A stretch of DNA of 64,000 bases from Cervus elaphus (GCF_910594005.1 NC_057823.1:101480015-101544014); one strand, 5' to 3'. Counted from the stretch's first letter, positions 34,013-45,129 are shown. Notes: generated by a model from the sequence alone, not told the origin. Made by a program: numbers and translations.

Positions 34013-35215
34013 TCAAGTCTAGGGAAAATTCAAGTTTAGGGAAGGGTAAACAACTTCAGAAAAACAAGGGTAAGCAGTGGATTAACCTTGGGAGAGCTTC
34101 CAGCTGGACCCAGCTGCTGTCAGAGTGGGAGTGGAGGGGTGGGGGGAGTCGGTGGCCGTAAAGTACTCCTCTTGGAACGAGGGGCATGCTCAGGCATGTT
34201 TTATTCCAGGAAGAATAGAGTTATTGAAGACCCGAAATCACAGGCCTCTGTTTTATAACCTGGCCGAGATATAAAATTTCTGTTGGAATTTCTGTAAGGA
34301 GCAGGTTCTTTTAATTCATATGTGAAATAATTTTTGCTAGAAACTAAGGACCTGTGAAGATGGGATATTCAAGAAGTAAGGCTGGGAAAGAATGAATGGC
34401 TTTGGATTAAATATTTTTATTAGCCACACATGAAATATTTTCCAGAGAAAACATTAAAAATAGGTAGAAATTGGTCATTTTCTTCCAGCTGAAAAGAGTA
34501 TGATATGGCCCAAAGCCCAGGCATCTGGTGGCCTGAGTTCTGGTTTTTGCCTTTGAATCATCTTTACAATCTTCTCGTCTGTCCTGCTATTAAATGAGGG
34601 GATGATTCTTCATGGGAATGATGGCCAACTGAGTCCCTTTGGTGGTTTATGCATTTATTCATTAAGCATATGTAAAATAGAGTCATCTCTGAGCGCATAA
34701 TCCCTTAGAAGAGATAAAACGGCCAATTAGAGATAAAACACAAAGTAGAGGGTGACAAGTGTCACAAGACAGATGAGCACGGAAGCCCAGGGAACAGAGA
34801 TGCTGTGTTTACTTAGAACCATCTGGGGTTGTTGTTTAGCAGAGATGGCCAGCGTTTGAATACACGTTCGGAAGACAGGTAGTGTCTGGACAATGTATGT
34901 TGGGGAATCGGTAGGTAGAGAGAAGGAACTAACACAAGCGAAGACATGGGGTCAGAAAAATGTCCAAGAGGTGGGGTACGCTCAGCAGGTAGAAGGTGAC
35001 TGTGTCTGGGGAGAATGCAGGGTGTTTTAACACAGGAGTGGAAGAGAAAGCCAGAAAGAGGGGTTGGGGACAAAGCGTAAGGCCATAGGGGGCTCTGGCT
35101 GCAACAAAGGACCCTGGAAGGCTCTGGAAAGATGTGGGAAACAATAAGAGCTAAATATAAAGAAACTTTTCACATTTCACTCTCTGTTTTTCCTTTTGTT
35201 GCTGTAACTTAGGCT

Positions 35216-35432
35216 CCCTGTGCTCACGCTTAGTCGTGTCTGACTCTTTGTGACCCCACGGACCTTAACCCACCAGGCTCCTCCGTCCATGGGGTTTTTC
35301 AGGCAAGAGTACTGGAGTGGGGTGCCATTTCCTTCTCCAGGGTATCTTCCCCACCCAGGGATCAAACCCGCATCTCTTGTGCTTCTCCTGCATTGGCAGG
35401 CAGATTCTTTACCACTGCCCCTCCTAGGAAGC
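35216..35432 (-). mobile_element. Bov-tA SINE with 14-bp target-site duplication
   Basis: Antisense copy ending in ctaggaagc. The duplication ctgtaacttaggct is perfect at 35202-35215 and 35433-35446. Confidence 0.96.
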
Positions 35433-35446
35433 CTGTAACTTAGGCT

Positions 35447-35610
35447 ACCTGGGTTCAAATTCTGTTTTCACCATTTACTAGCTGAGGGAACATGGGCAAA
35501 TGATTTAACCTTGCTAAATATCAGTTTCCAAACTTGTAGATGGGATAATAACTTATTTACAGGACTGTCGTAGAAATTAAATGAAATAATAATTAAAAAC
35601 AGAGTGATGA
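35447..35610 (+). repeat. MIR SINE (ancient)
   Basis: cctgggttcaaattctgttt, then ctagctgagggaacatgggc and gataataacttatttacagg. Confidence 0.75.
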
Positions 35611-36519
35611 GTACAAAACCTGTACTCACTTTTACTGTTATTATTTTAGGCCATTTATTAGTAGCTGTTTTCCAGCTGTCCAACTAGGCTTCTTCTGAAT
35701 AGGGCCTCCTTTGACCTTTCAGAATAAGGGCTGTCATTCCCATTTCAAACTCTTGGAATCAGTAACAATCTCTGGACCCCAGGGGTTTGGAAGCCCTTGG
35801 TTAATATGGAGTAATATGAGCGATCAAACCTAAACATTCACTTTGTATCTATGGAAACGTTCTCTTGAAAGTGAACTTCATTGATTTGCTAATTAAAATG
35901 GTTCAGACTTTTGCAGTGATATTTTATAATGAAAGCTCCAGTCGATGACTACTTTAGAGGTTCGTTTTGTTTATCTTCATTCTCATCCTGGTACCAGGCT
36001 TTAAAGCTGTGAATTTGGGTCACATAGGAACAGCCTGTCTTGTAAATGCTTAGGCATGCCGGCTACTTCCTAATAGTTGGTTAATATTCTGGGTCATGTT
36101 TTAATACTGTCAAAGTGAAAGAGTATGTTAGTAAAGGAGATTTATTGTTCATCCTGAGTGATGAGAAAAGGACCTCAGAGTGATGTCAGTTTGTACCTCT
36201 TTTGTACCCTTCCGAGAAGGGGAAATCGTCACCCACTTGGCATGACTTTCTAGCTTAATTAAACAAAGGCATTCATGCTAAAAATGGGGGTGGGGGGAAG
36301 GAAATTAAATGATTAAGATTCTGGATCTTCACTACTCATCATTATTTAGGCATTATTCATTTGTGACAAAAGTCCAACTGCAAATAAAACACCAATAATC
36401 TTTTTTTGTCAAAAATTTTAAGAAGATAAGTAATCTTTCTTATCATGAATAATTATTTTACTGCTAAATTGTATTGTTTACATACTCATTTTGTATATAT
36501 GACGTGTAATATATTAAAA

Positions 36520-36712
36520 GTGAAAGTGAAAGTTGCTCAGTCGTGTCCAACTCTTTGTGACCCCGTGGACTGTAGTCCATGGAATTCTCCAGGCCAGAAT
36601 ACTGGAGTGGGTAGCCTTTCCCTTCTCCAGGGGATCTTCCCAACCAGGGATCGAACCCAGGTCTCCCACATTGCAGGTGGGTTCTTTACCAGCAGAGCCA
36701 CAAGGGAAGCCC
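36520..36712 (-). mobile_element. Bov-tA SINE with 12-bp target-site duplication
   Basis: gtgaaagtgaaagttgctca to gccacaagggaagccc. The duplication aatatattaaaa is perfect at 36508-36519 and 36713-36724. Confidence 0.96.
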
Positions 36713-36824
36713 AATATATTAAAATGTATATTAATGTATCTATAATTTAATAAATATACATACACTTTATATAGAAAGAGCTTTCTGTGTAGGGTACTTT
36801 GCACACAGAGCTTAAGTAACTCGA

Positions 36825-37180
36825 GTGGCAGTCACTTCATTTAATCTTCACAACGTGTGCCGTGTACTGTGCTAAGTCGCCTCAGCCGTGTCTGACTCTG
36901 TGCGACCCCACGGGCTGAAGCCTGTCAGGCTCCTCCGTCCACGGGATTCTCCAGGCAAGAATACTGGAGTCGGTTGCCATTTCCTTCTCCAGGGGATCTT
37001 CCTGACCCAGGGATTGAACTCGAGTCTCTTGAGTCTCCTGCATTGGCAGGTGGGTTCTTTACCTCTAGCGCCACCTGGGAAGCTCAGTCGTCACAACAGT
37101 CCCGTGAAATAGATGGCTGTTTCCATGTTATAAATGAGGAAACTAAGTTTTAGGAACTTGAGTAACTTGTTGAGGGAAAA
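36825..37180 (-). repeat. MIR SINE split by a Bov-tA
   Basis: MIR text cttcatttaatcttcacaac stops at about 36853 and resumes at about 37090 (cacaacagtcccgtgaaata, taaatgaggaaactaagttt). The Bov-tA fills the gap. Confidence 0.7.
36866..37086 (-). mobile_element. Bov-tA SINE inside a MIR
   Basis: gtgctaagtcgcctcagccg to gcgccacctgggaagctc. cacaac is repeated on both sides as a probable short duplication. Confidence 0.93.
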
Positions 37181-37356
37181 TTGACAATAATGCTCTTTTC
37201 GTTACTCACTTGTCTGAGATTAGGGATACTTTCAGAAAAGGGTAGAGTCACTACCCAAGAAAACTACTGGCATTGATTCTGAATGTCATCAAAAAATGAA
37301 GGGGCTTATTTTTCACTTTTCCAGGCAGTAAAAGCATGGGGTTAGGGGCTCAGGGG

Positions 37357-37681
37357 GCTTCCCTGGTAGCTCAGCTGGTAAAGAATCCACCTGCAATGCA
37401 GGAGACCCTGGTTCGATTCCTGGGTCGGGAAGATCCCCTGGAGAAGGGGTAGGCTTCCCACTCCAGTATTCTTGGGCTGCCCTGGTGGTTCAGCTGGTAA
37501 AGAATCTGCCTGTAACGCGGGAGACCTGGGTTTAATCCTTGGGTTGGGAAAATGCCCTGGAGGAGGGCATGGCAACCCACTCCAGTATTCTTGCCCGGAG
37601 GATCCCCATGGATATAGGAGCCTGGCGGGCTATAGTCTGTGGGGTCACAAAGAGTCAGACACAACTGAGTGACTAAGCCCA
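37357..37681 (+). mobile_element. Dimeric Bov-tA SINE
   Basis: Two tRNA-like heads in tandem: ggcttccctggtagctcagc near 37357 and gggctgccctggtggttcag near 37473, with one full body and the tail gagtgactaagcccag. The first unit is cut after ccactccagtattctt, as in the dimer at 3551-4557. Confidence 0.95.
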
Positions 37682-37689
37682 GCGCAGCA

Positions 37690-37860
37690 CAGGGGTTCCG
37701 GCTCTGGAGTTACACTGCCTGTGTTCAGTTCTCAGCTTTTTTGCTTACTACATGTGATCTTGTCGAGATGTGTAGACTTTCCAGCCAGTTGAGAATAATA
37801 ATAGTACCCCTTCTCCAGAAGATAACGTGAACTAACGTACACAGCATGAAGTTTGGTAGA
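37690..37860 (+). repeat. MIR SINE (ancient)
   Basis: tccggctctggagttacact, then gataataatagt-like text (gagaataataatagtacccc). Confidence 0.65.
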
Positions 37861-37915
37861 AGCTCTGGAAAGCTGAGGTGGCTTCACTGTTAGGACTGTA
37901 AAGCGGACGCCGTAC

Positions 37916-38102
37916 CTGAGGCCTGGCTGGAGCGAATGCTGGCGTAGAAGTACAAGCAGCCATCCTTCAGGATGCAGTAGTGCTGGGTCCACACGTCCGA
38001 GCTTCCGTCCAGCTGGTGCAGGAGGCCCAGGCACTCCGGGCTCTTGATAGCCAGGGGCGGGAGGCTGCTGTTGTGCAGGGTAACGTCTTCCCAGACATGG
38101 CT
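37916..38102 (-). CDS. Tandem-PH gene exon, linker and start of second PH domain
   Basis: Acceptor gtgccgcccctgcag|AGC and donor CCTCAG|gtacgg on the minus strand. The 187-bp exon (phase 0 in, phase 1 out) encodes a linker SHVWEDVTLHNSSLPPLAIK, then SPECLGLLHQLDGSSDVWTQ and HYCILKDGCLYFYASIRSSQ, ending ASG. The segment from CLGLL to LYFYAS is the beta1-beta3 signature of a PH domain: Gly-Leu-Leu, a Trp in strand 2, YCILKDGCLYFY in strand 3. The exon is GC-rich relative to the intron. A larger minus frame continues upstream of the acceptor but loses PH resemblance there. Confidence 0.93.
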
Positions 38103-38463
38103 CTGCAGGGGCGGCACCGGAGAATCACCTGAGGGGCCGTCCTGCACCAGCAAGCACTGCCTCCCGGAGCCAGTGACGTCAGCACCAGGACTGACTTCAG
38201 AGAAGCCCCTGTCCTGAGTGATCCGATGGCTAAGGCAATCTGCACATTGGAGAAATAAGCCAGGCAATCTGAACCTATCCAGTGGCCACAGAGAACTTTC
38301 CCTTTTCATGTCCACAGGTATCCCTTCTCTTTGGCTTCTATTCTATTGTGAGGAGATCAAAAGAATATCAGTGAGGTATGGAAAGAAAAATGGGAATCTC
38401 AGCAAAGACTGTTGTTTGAAAGTCCATCTCTAAGTGCTGGCCCCAACGAGCTATTTTACTTAC

Positions 38464-38549
38464 CATTGGGATTGTCCTAGCCCTGTTCCTGGTATGTCCA
38501 CCGTGACTAATTCCAGGCCCTGGTTCATGATTTACTTTACCTAGCACTC
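38464..38549 (-). other. Cryptic exon-like block in the intron (86 bp)
   Basis: Minus-strand acceptor ccttgttccttggcacaaatag and donor CAATG|gtaagtaaa are both good. In the incoming phase 0 the third codon is TAG, so inclusion would truncate the protein before the second PH domain. It could be a poison exon or chance. Confidence 0.3.
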
Positions 38550-38741
38550 CTATTTGTGCCAAGGAACAAGGGAAATGCCCCAGGCCAGATCAGACCTGAG
38601 GCTCACATGGTCAAAGGTGTGGAAGGCCCACGATAAATCAAGATCCTCTACCTCTCTAAGGTAGAGGTCCACAGTCCTCGGTCCACAGTCCTGACCGAGT
38701 GGCAGGCTCTTCCTTGGGAACTTGATCTGAGGCAGGGGGTG

Positions 38742-38829
38742 TGATGCTTCATCCCTTTATCAGAACACCTTGCTGGGTGCTAGCCTGATGCTTCATCCCT
38801 TTATCAGAACACCTTGCTGGGTGCTAGCC
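38742..38829. repeat. Perfect 44-bp tandem duplication
   Basis: 38742-38785 and 38786-38829 are identical (unit starts tgatgcttcatccctttatc and ends gggtgctagcc). Two copies, no mismatches. Confidence 0.98.
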
Positions 38830-39962
38830 GGTTTCTTTCATTTGGTTTCATTTTTTTGTTCTTTAGTTTTAACCAGGCAGTACAAAAGATTTCAGAATGC
38901 AGAGCTGGCAGAATTGTTTGCTGTGAATTGGGAGCCTGCTGGGAGTTTGGGTGTTTCTTTTTCACTCTGCTGCAGACACTGAGTGCATTAGCAGAATAGA
39001 TCCCTCTTTAAAGTATCGAGACTCATTACAGTGATGCATCGGAGAGATGGGTGAGTGTATTGAGTGTTGTGTTTCAGGTAAAATGAAACACAAGCCCTGC
39101 TGTTTGTCAGATGATGATAATGCTGGTAATTATTTTGAAAGGACAGATACAGGGCACAGGGTAGTACCTTTAAGTTCAAACAACCCAATTTTTTGTACAT
39201 TTTCTGGAATGTACAAAAGCCAAAATATGTAGAGAAGATAATTGATAGTAAATACCTTTTTCTTATGTTTCCTTTTGTGAGGAAATGAGCATATTTAAAT
39301 GAAATGTGTGACCTTATTAGAAATTCTATCTACAGCATTAAAATGAAACAATTGAATATTGAAGCAATTTCTCTGCTCTTGACAAGGTCGTAGCTCAGAA
39401 AGAAGAGTATCAAATGCCTTAGGGGCTGAAGTGATGACTCATGTTGGTGTTACGAAGTTATCTATCAGTTTGTGTGTCAAGCCTAAATTTAAAGTTCTAT
39501 TACTTCAAGGCTAGGAATCATGAATAGGCAGGAACAGTGAAAGCTGACCTAATACATCTTCAGAACAAGGAAATGGACATAAAGCACTACATTTCTGAAC
39601 GTACGACCATTTCCCAGTCAGCTGCTTGGCCAAGAGCACCGTGCCAAGCTGGCCCTGACACTACGAGTGGTTCAGCCTCACGGGAATCCACGCAGCTGCT
39701 TGGTGTCCAGCAGAAACTCCACCTGGCTGGGACTACCCACCGAGCTCCCCGAGAGGAATCGCGTCCAAACCCCCGAGGACAAGAGGATCAAGCACCTCCA
39801 CGAAGTCTGAGCGGGAAATCCTATTGACTGGGAATCCCCTTTCCCAGCGTGTAGGGCAGGACCTGAGAAGTCCCAGGGTGGGCTGCGTGATGTCCAGCTG
39901 GATCCTCTCCCCCTCGGAGAAGAGGGGCGTGAAGGCACACATGAACAGCAAGGACTCCTTAC

Positions 39963-40005
39963 CTGGTGGACAGGGTGGGCTGCTCTGTCCATTGCTTCCA
40001 GCCAC
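39963..40005 (-). CDS. Tandem-PH gene exon, end of first PH domain (43 bp)
   Basis: Acceptor ctcatctctctttcag|G and donor CACCAG|gtaagg on the minus strand. The first G completes an Arg codon begun at 41766, giving R then WLEAMDRAAHPVHQ. This is the C-terminal helix of the first PH domain, with the invariant Trp at its start. The exon exits in phase 0 into the linker exon at 38102. A 43-bp exon is short, but the borders and phases on both sides agree. Confidence 0.9.
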
Positions 40006-41765
40006 CTGAAAGAGAGATGAGAGCTGCTGTTCTCGGGGAAAGCGCCACGTGTCCTCCAGCGGGCCGCATTTTTCTCCTTGGCCCCCGTCATTCACACAGA
40101 AGAGTCCCGAGACTCGGATATGTTTCGTGGCTCTAAATTCATGGTTGAAGAGCAGCATATTCTTACAAAACTGGTGTTACTAGGTGCCAAAATCCCACAC
40201 CTACCGGGCGTATTTAAGATAAATTATTCTCATCCTTCTCCTTTACTATAATTAGTGCTTAAGGGAAAATGTATTCACTATTTTACTACGGCACCTGAAT
40301 TTCACACCAGCAGGCCTGATAACAACGGTAAAGCCCTGACCATTAGTCAATGGTAAGACTGGTAAATAGCCACTGCCTCACCCACCTGCCGAGTGATCTG
40401 TAGACCGAGGGACCACTTTTAGTGCACTGGTGTCTCTGCTTGAGGGCTGAACTTTCTTCATCTTGTCTCCTTAGCCAGGTACCAGCCTATCTATCCCATC
40501 TTGCCAATCTTCTTCAAGCTTCTTTTAAACCCTGTAACTTCCAGTCACACCGTACTGCAAGCTTGATATAACCCCCCTGCCCGTCTCTGTTCCATTTCCT
40601 CTTGTGTGTATCTGAGGCTGTACCATACCATGCATAAGCTCCTTGCTCATCCCCACGTCCAGAGATTTTCCTTCCCCACCCTAGATTCCTGTGCCACTTT
40701 GTCTTCCCCCATCTCACTACTCAAGTTCTATTTTGCATTAAAAATACTAGAATAAATGTCTTCTCTTCTTGGTTCAGAGCTTTTTTGAAGGCAAAAATTG
40801 ACGCGTCATCATACTAACAGTTCTTAGAGATTTTAAAAGCAGTATCTTGGACATATTTGCTATCCAATAAATATTTTCCCCATGAATTGAAATACAGTTA
40901 CGTCGCTGTCCTCATGTTTCCCTGCTTGTCCTTTAAAGAACATTATGCATTTCAGCACCCAGTGTTCCACAGAGACAGTACCTTCTTTGCCTAAAAGGTT
41001 TCAGACCTAAGGCTGTCTTTACAAATGGAGTTTAAATTCTCTTAAAGAGATATGACATCCTTCTAAACACTGCTGACCCATTTTTGGGCCATTGTCTCCC
41101 TCACCCCATTCCATCTCACCCCTCACCGTAAAGCAGCAGGGCGTACACAGCAGTTCTGAGCTGACTCGCTGGATTGGCCCATGATCTCCACTTCCATAGG
41201 AACACACTGAATAATGATCTTAGTTGTTGAATGCTTAGAGTTCGTGGGCCACCCTCATAGAAGGCCTTCACACCTCGACCCTCAGCCTGGGTGATATGCT
41301 TACAGATTGTCAACTGTGTTAATTCCCCCAGGAACCTACATCACGATGATGATGATAATGAATTTTGCTCATTTCACTGTTAAATTGTAACCCTACTTTT
41401 AATACATTATTTTCATTCCTCCTACTATCCATCCAAATAGCTTAAATATATGAATCTTGCAACTTCTGGGGAAGCCAGATGTGACCTGTGGCAGTAGTGA
41501 GCTCTTTTAAAAACTTAGAGAACTAAAGTAATTAAGTTAGATGATATATCTATATTTTTTGAGATTCTGTTAGGAAAAAAAAAAAACTGGCAGAAATATG
41601 AAAAACTCAACTTGTCATACGTAAGAAAAAGATAGTTTATTGACTTGTGCTGTGAGTTTGCTGTCCCCTTTCTTATTTGCAACCCCAAAACTCTGTCAGA
41701 TTGCTGTTGAAGATGCATTCCCCCACTCCGAGTGAAGCTAGTAAGATAAAAGAATAATCAATTAC
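40006..41765 (-). other. Intron of the tandem-PH gene (1.8 kb)
   Basis: GT-AG intron, mostly unique DNA with no SINE. No further exon recognised. Confidence 0.75.
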
Positions 41766-41923
41766 CTTTTGAATTCTTGGTTTGAAGTTGCGCAGAGGCA
41801 AAAAGTTCTATTTCCAGATTGAGGCACACAGTTAAACACAAATGGTTTCCCCAAGCTGCTATCAATGCCAACTTCTGCACCTTCTAATTTTATTACCTCT
41901 AGAGGCGAGCATTTTCCTTCATC
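41766..41923 (-). CDS. Tandem-PH gene exon, strands of first PH domain
   Basis: Acceptor cctcttccttatcaattacag|GAT and donor AAAAG|gtaatt on the minus strand. The 158-bp exon (phase 0 in, phase 2 out) encodes DEGKCSPLEVIKLEGAEVGI, DSSLGKPFVFNCVPQSGNRT and FCLCATSNQEFKR. PLEVIKLEGAEV, FVFNCV and RTFCLCATS are successive beta strands leading into the helix RWLEAM. The first strands of this PH domain must be in an exon further right, which I could not find. The gene is therefore 5'-incomplete in this annotation. I do not recognise the family member. Confidence 0.9.
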
Positions 41924-42589
41924 CTGTAATTGATAAGGAAGAGGTTCAGCATGGGCACTGCAGCTAAGCAGATAAGGGAGAAATGAGAGAGGAAAGGAGG
42001 ACTAAAGTTATTTTTCTGAATTGATTGTTCTGAAATGATAATAAAACCAAAATGAGCTTTTGTAGATTATGCTGTCGGTGATAGATTACATCAAACTCCA
42101 AATTTCCCACATCCCTTTTGAATCGCCTCTATTAATATGCATTTTATTTATGCCAACTTGGGAGAGTATCATTAATCATTCATATCTATTTTTTCCCATC
42201 ATAAAAAAGAATATCAAAAGAAATTGATATTACAAAATGTATGTGTTTGGTAGTATCTAGCTAGTGTCTATACTTAACCTATATTCCATGCTTATTTTGT
42301 TTTATGCCCTCTTCTAATTTCTTTACATTTATTAATTGATTTATTGTCACAAATGCTCATCAGGTAGTTACTTTTATTATCTTTTTCTTTTTTTTTTAGC
42401 AAGTCAGGAAGCTTGCAAAGTTTAGAGAGAACTTGCGGCATCGAGTGAATAAAGAATACTTTTCTTAAAATGACAGTAGTTTGAAACTTGTATGCAAAAC
42501 TAAAATCAGTTTATAGGTAAATATTTTGCTATTTGTATTTATTTTACATTATATGTCAAATTATTGTCTGTGTCAAATTTCCTTTGAGT
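41924..42589. other. Unique AT-rich DNA, probably intron of the tandem-PH gene
   Basis: No repeat or exon recognised. The gene must continue rightwards because the first PH domain lacks its N-terminal strands. Confidence 0.5.
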
Positions 42590-43145
42590 CTGTTTGCAAT
42601 CATCACCCTCACCCCTCCAATTACATGCAATCACAGATCTGTTTTCTGTCTGTCCAAACTTGCCATTTCTAGACATTTTATACAAGTAGAATCATATCCT
42701 ATATGGTTTTCTTTCTCTTAGTGTGATGTCCTCAAGTTTCATCCAGGTTGCAGTTCTCGTTAGTATGTCATTCCTTTTTATTGCTGAGCTATATTCTACT
42801 TTATGGATATGCCTCATTTAGTTTACCCATTCACGAGGTGATGGGGAGTTTTCTTTCCAGTTTTGGGCTAATTCAAATAATGCTGCTATGAACATTTGTG
42901 TACAGGTCTTTGTGTGGGCATATGTTTTCACTCTCTTTGGTAGATTACTAAGAGTGACATTGCTGAGCCATATGGTAATTTTATCTTTAACTTTGTAAAA
43001 AACTGCCAAACAGCTGTACCATTTTACACTCCTACCAGCAGTGTATGAATGTTCCCGATTTTCCATACCCTCACCAATACTCTGCATTGCTTGTCTTTTT
43101 GATAACAGCCATCCTACTGAGTGTATCGTGGTATGTCCTAGTGGT
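42590..43145 (-). mobile_element. Old L1 3'-end fragment
   Basis: Antisense L1 text: catttctagacattttatac, cctcaagtttcatccagg, attgctgagctatattctac and ctttggtagattactaagag. The 162-codon open frame on the minus strand is a by-product. Confidence 0.8.
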
Positions 43146-43389
43146 TTAACTCGCATATTGCTAACGACTGTTGATGCAGAACACCGACTAGCCCAAAGGT
43201 TCTTAACCAATTTTAGGTGACGACTTCCTTTTGAGATGCTGATGAAAACTCGACACCTCTCCACACACCAAAATACATAAATGTGTAGATGTGAATTTAC
43301 ACACACATGCAGAAAATTTCTTGTGACTCACAGGGGGTAGATGCAAAGATATTCTTCAACTAAAAGTAGTATCTCTTATTTGTATGGCA

Positions 43390-43560
43390 CTTTAGTTTAT
43401 AAAACATTTTCATTTAGCCTGTCTTTTTTACTCTTCACAACTACTCTGTAAAGCAGGAAGCTAATGTTATCCCCATTTTCTAGAAGAAGAAACGGAGTTT
43501 CAATGAGGCGTCCCAAGGTTATATAGAAACAGAATTTAAGCACTGGTTTTCTGGCTATGT
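43390..43560 (-). repeat. MIR SINE (ancient)
   Basis: cttcacaactactctgtaaa, ccccattttctagaagaaga and cccaaggttatatagaaac. Confidence 0.75.
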
Positions 43561-44212
43561 CTTCCACACTGTATCTCTCACACATTTGGCTTCTTGGGCC
43601 ATGGCTCTCAGTCAGCAGTTGAAAGCTGCAATATTTATGTTTTAGGAGACAGAATATTTCCTGAAGCCATGAGCTTTCCTGGAATGTACACAGGGATCTA
43701 AAATTTTGCTCTGTTTTAGTAAACAGAGAGAAAGTAACACCTCTTATAACAATGGTATATGGCCAATAATATGACATCAGCAAACCAGGAGAATATATTT
43801 TCATTTGCTTTAATCAGGATAAAGAATTTGCATGCCTATAAAGAGCAGCTAATTATTTATATTATTTTCCCAGGAGCATCTTAAACTACAAAAAGAAATG
43901 GGGAAACATAAATAAAGCCTGGAGATTTTATTCTGTTAGCAAGTGACAGATGTGCTCATTTGCTAAGAGCAAACACTCAGTGGGGCGGCTCCCCTTTGGC
44001 CCCATTAGGCGATAAGATGATATAACATGTTTGGCTCTTGGAATCAGCACTCTTGGTTAACTCTGACACTACCAGTATTCTCCTCTGTGCTTTGCTGTGG
44101 GACAAGGCGAAGGAATACACCCCTGGGCATACGACACGCAACCAAGAATAGACCTGAAGTCACTTTGCCTCTGCTCAGGTCGCATCTGTGTCAGGAGAGT
44201 GGAGTAGACAGA
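43561..44212. other. Non-coding unique DNA
   Basis: No supported feature. Confidence 0.5.
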
Positions 44213-44311
44213 TAGTAAGAGATAGCAGCCCTCATTTAAAACAATTTTTAAAACAAAATTTTAATTGGAGGATAATTGCTATACAATGTTGTGTTGCTTT
44301 CTGCCGTACAA
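44213..44311 (-). repeat. Left arm of an inverted repeat (L1 3' terminus plus flank)
   Basis: Reads agccctcatttaaaac, then ttttaattggaggataattg and gtgttgctttctgccgtac. From about 44260 it is the reverse complement of the L1 end at 45038-45090, and 44213-44237 is the reverse complement of the non-L1 flank at 45105-45129 (22 of 25 bases). Confidence 0.9.
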
Positions 44312-45100
44312 CAATGCAAATCAGCCACAACCATACATATATCCACAACCATACATATGCATGAATGGAGTAGATTTAAAATAAGGGCTAGTCTCTTGCA
44401 CTGATGGTGGGAACATAACTTGACACAGCCCACTAGGGAGAACAATGTGAAAATTCCTTTAAAAAAGCGAGGAATAAAACTACCACATGGCCCAGCAGTT
44501 CCACTACTGGGGATGTATATACCCTGAGAAAACCACAGCTGAAAAAGGCACGTGTACCGCAGTGTTAATTTCAGAACTATTTATGATAGCCAGGACATGG
44601 AAGCAACCTAAGTGTCCACTGACAGATGAATGGATAAAGAAGTTGTGGTACATATATACAATGGAGTATTACCCAGCCATAAAAAGGAACGCATTCGAGT
44701 CAATGCTAATGAGGTAGATGAACCTACAGCCTATACACAAAGTGAAGTAATTCAGAAAAACAAATATTGCCCATTAACACGTATATATGGAATCTAGAAA
44801 AAATGGCACTGCTCCATGCACAGGGCAGGGATAGAGACACAGACGTGGCGAATGGACGGGGACGCAGCGGGGGAGGGAGAGGGTGGGGGGGACTGAGAGG
44901 GTAGCATTTGGATGTCTGCGTTGCCACACGTGGGGTTTGCTGGAGGCACACTCACAGCTGAGCAAGTGAGTGCACACACACGGCGGGGAGGCTCAAAGAG
45001 GAGGGGGTGTATGCATGCTTGTGGGCGACTCATGTTCTTGTACGGCAGAAAGCAACACAACATTGTATAGCAATTATCCTCCGATTAGAAATAATTTTTT
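44312..45100 (+). mobile_element. L1 LINE 3' region (bovine-type)
   Basis: Sense L1 ORF2 end and 3' UTR: ctcttgcactgatggtggga, tggcccagcagttccactac, atggagtattacccagccat, and tail cattgtatagcaattatcct. The 3' UTR middle is GC-rich (gggacgcagcgggggaggga). A 17-bp duplication ccacaaccatacatat occurs at 44326-44360. The copy is 5'-truncated and not coding. Confidence 0.9.
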
Positions 45101-45129
45101 TTTTAAATGAGGGCTACTGTCTGTTACTA
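45038..45129 (+). repeat. Right arm of the inverted repeat
   Basis: ttgtacggcagaaagcaaca through the L1 tail and T-rich run into aaatgagggctactgtctg. It pairs with 44213-44311. Confidence 0.9.

Larger units (their letters stand above)
28409..37915 (-). other. Intron of the tandem-PH gene (9.5 kb)
   Basis: GT-AG intron carrying the SINE, L1 and MIR copies listed separately between 28520 and 37860. Non-repeat stretches longer than 300 bp (28650-29309, 30441-30984, 32041-32516, 32736-33340, 34021-35201, 35611-36507) show no exon or regulatory feature I can support. 32184-32220 has a 19-bp near-duplication (agccaggggacaatgctag). Confidence 0.8.
38103..39962 (-). other. Intron of the tandem-PH gene (1.9 kb)
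   Basis: GT-AG intron. It contains a cryptic exon-like block (38464-38549), a perfect 44-bp tandem duplication (38742-38829) and a 13-bp repeat ggtccacagtcct near 38666-38691. No SINE or BovB is present. Confidence 0.8.

Noticed and set aside
37890..38315. 141-codon minus frame as a single exon
   Set aside because: PH similarity and phase begin at the acceptor at 38102. The upstream part is intron read-through.
39678..40158. Overlapping 137- and 141-codon minus-strand frames
   Set aside because: Only 39963-40005 is exon. The rest of each frame is intron read-through beyond clear splice sites.
42818..43306. 162-codon minus-strand frame
   Set aside because: Lies in an antisense old L1 fragment and has no gene-like features.
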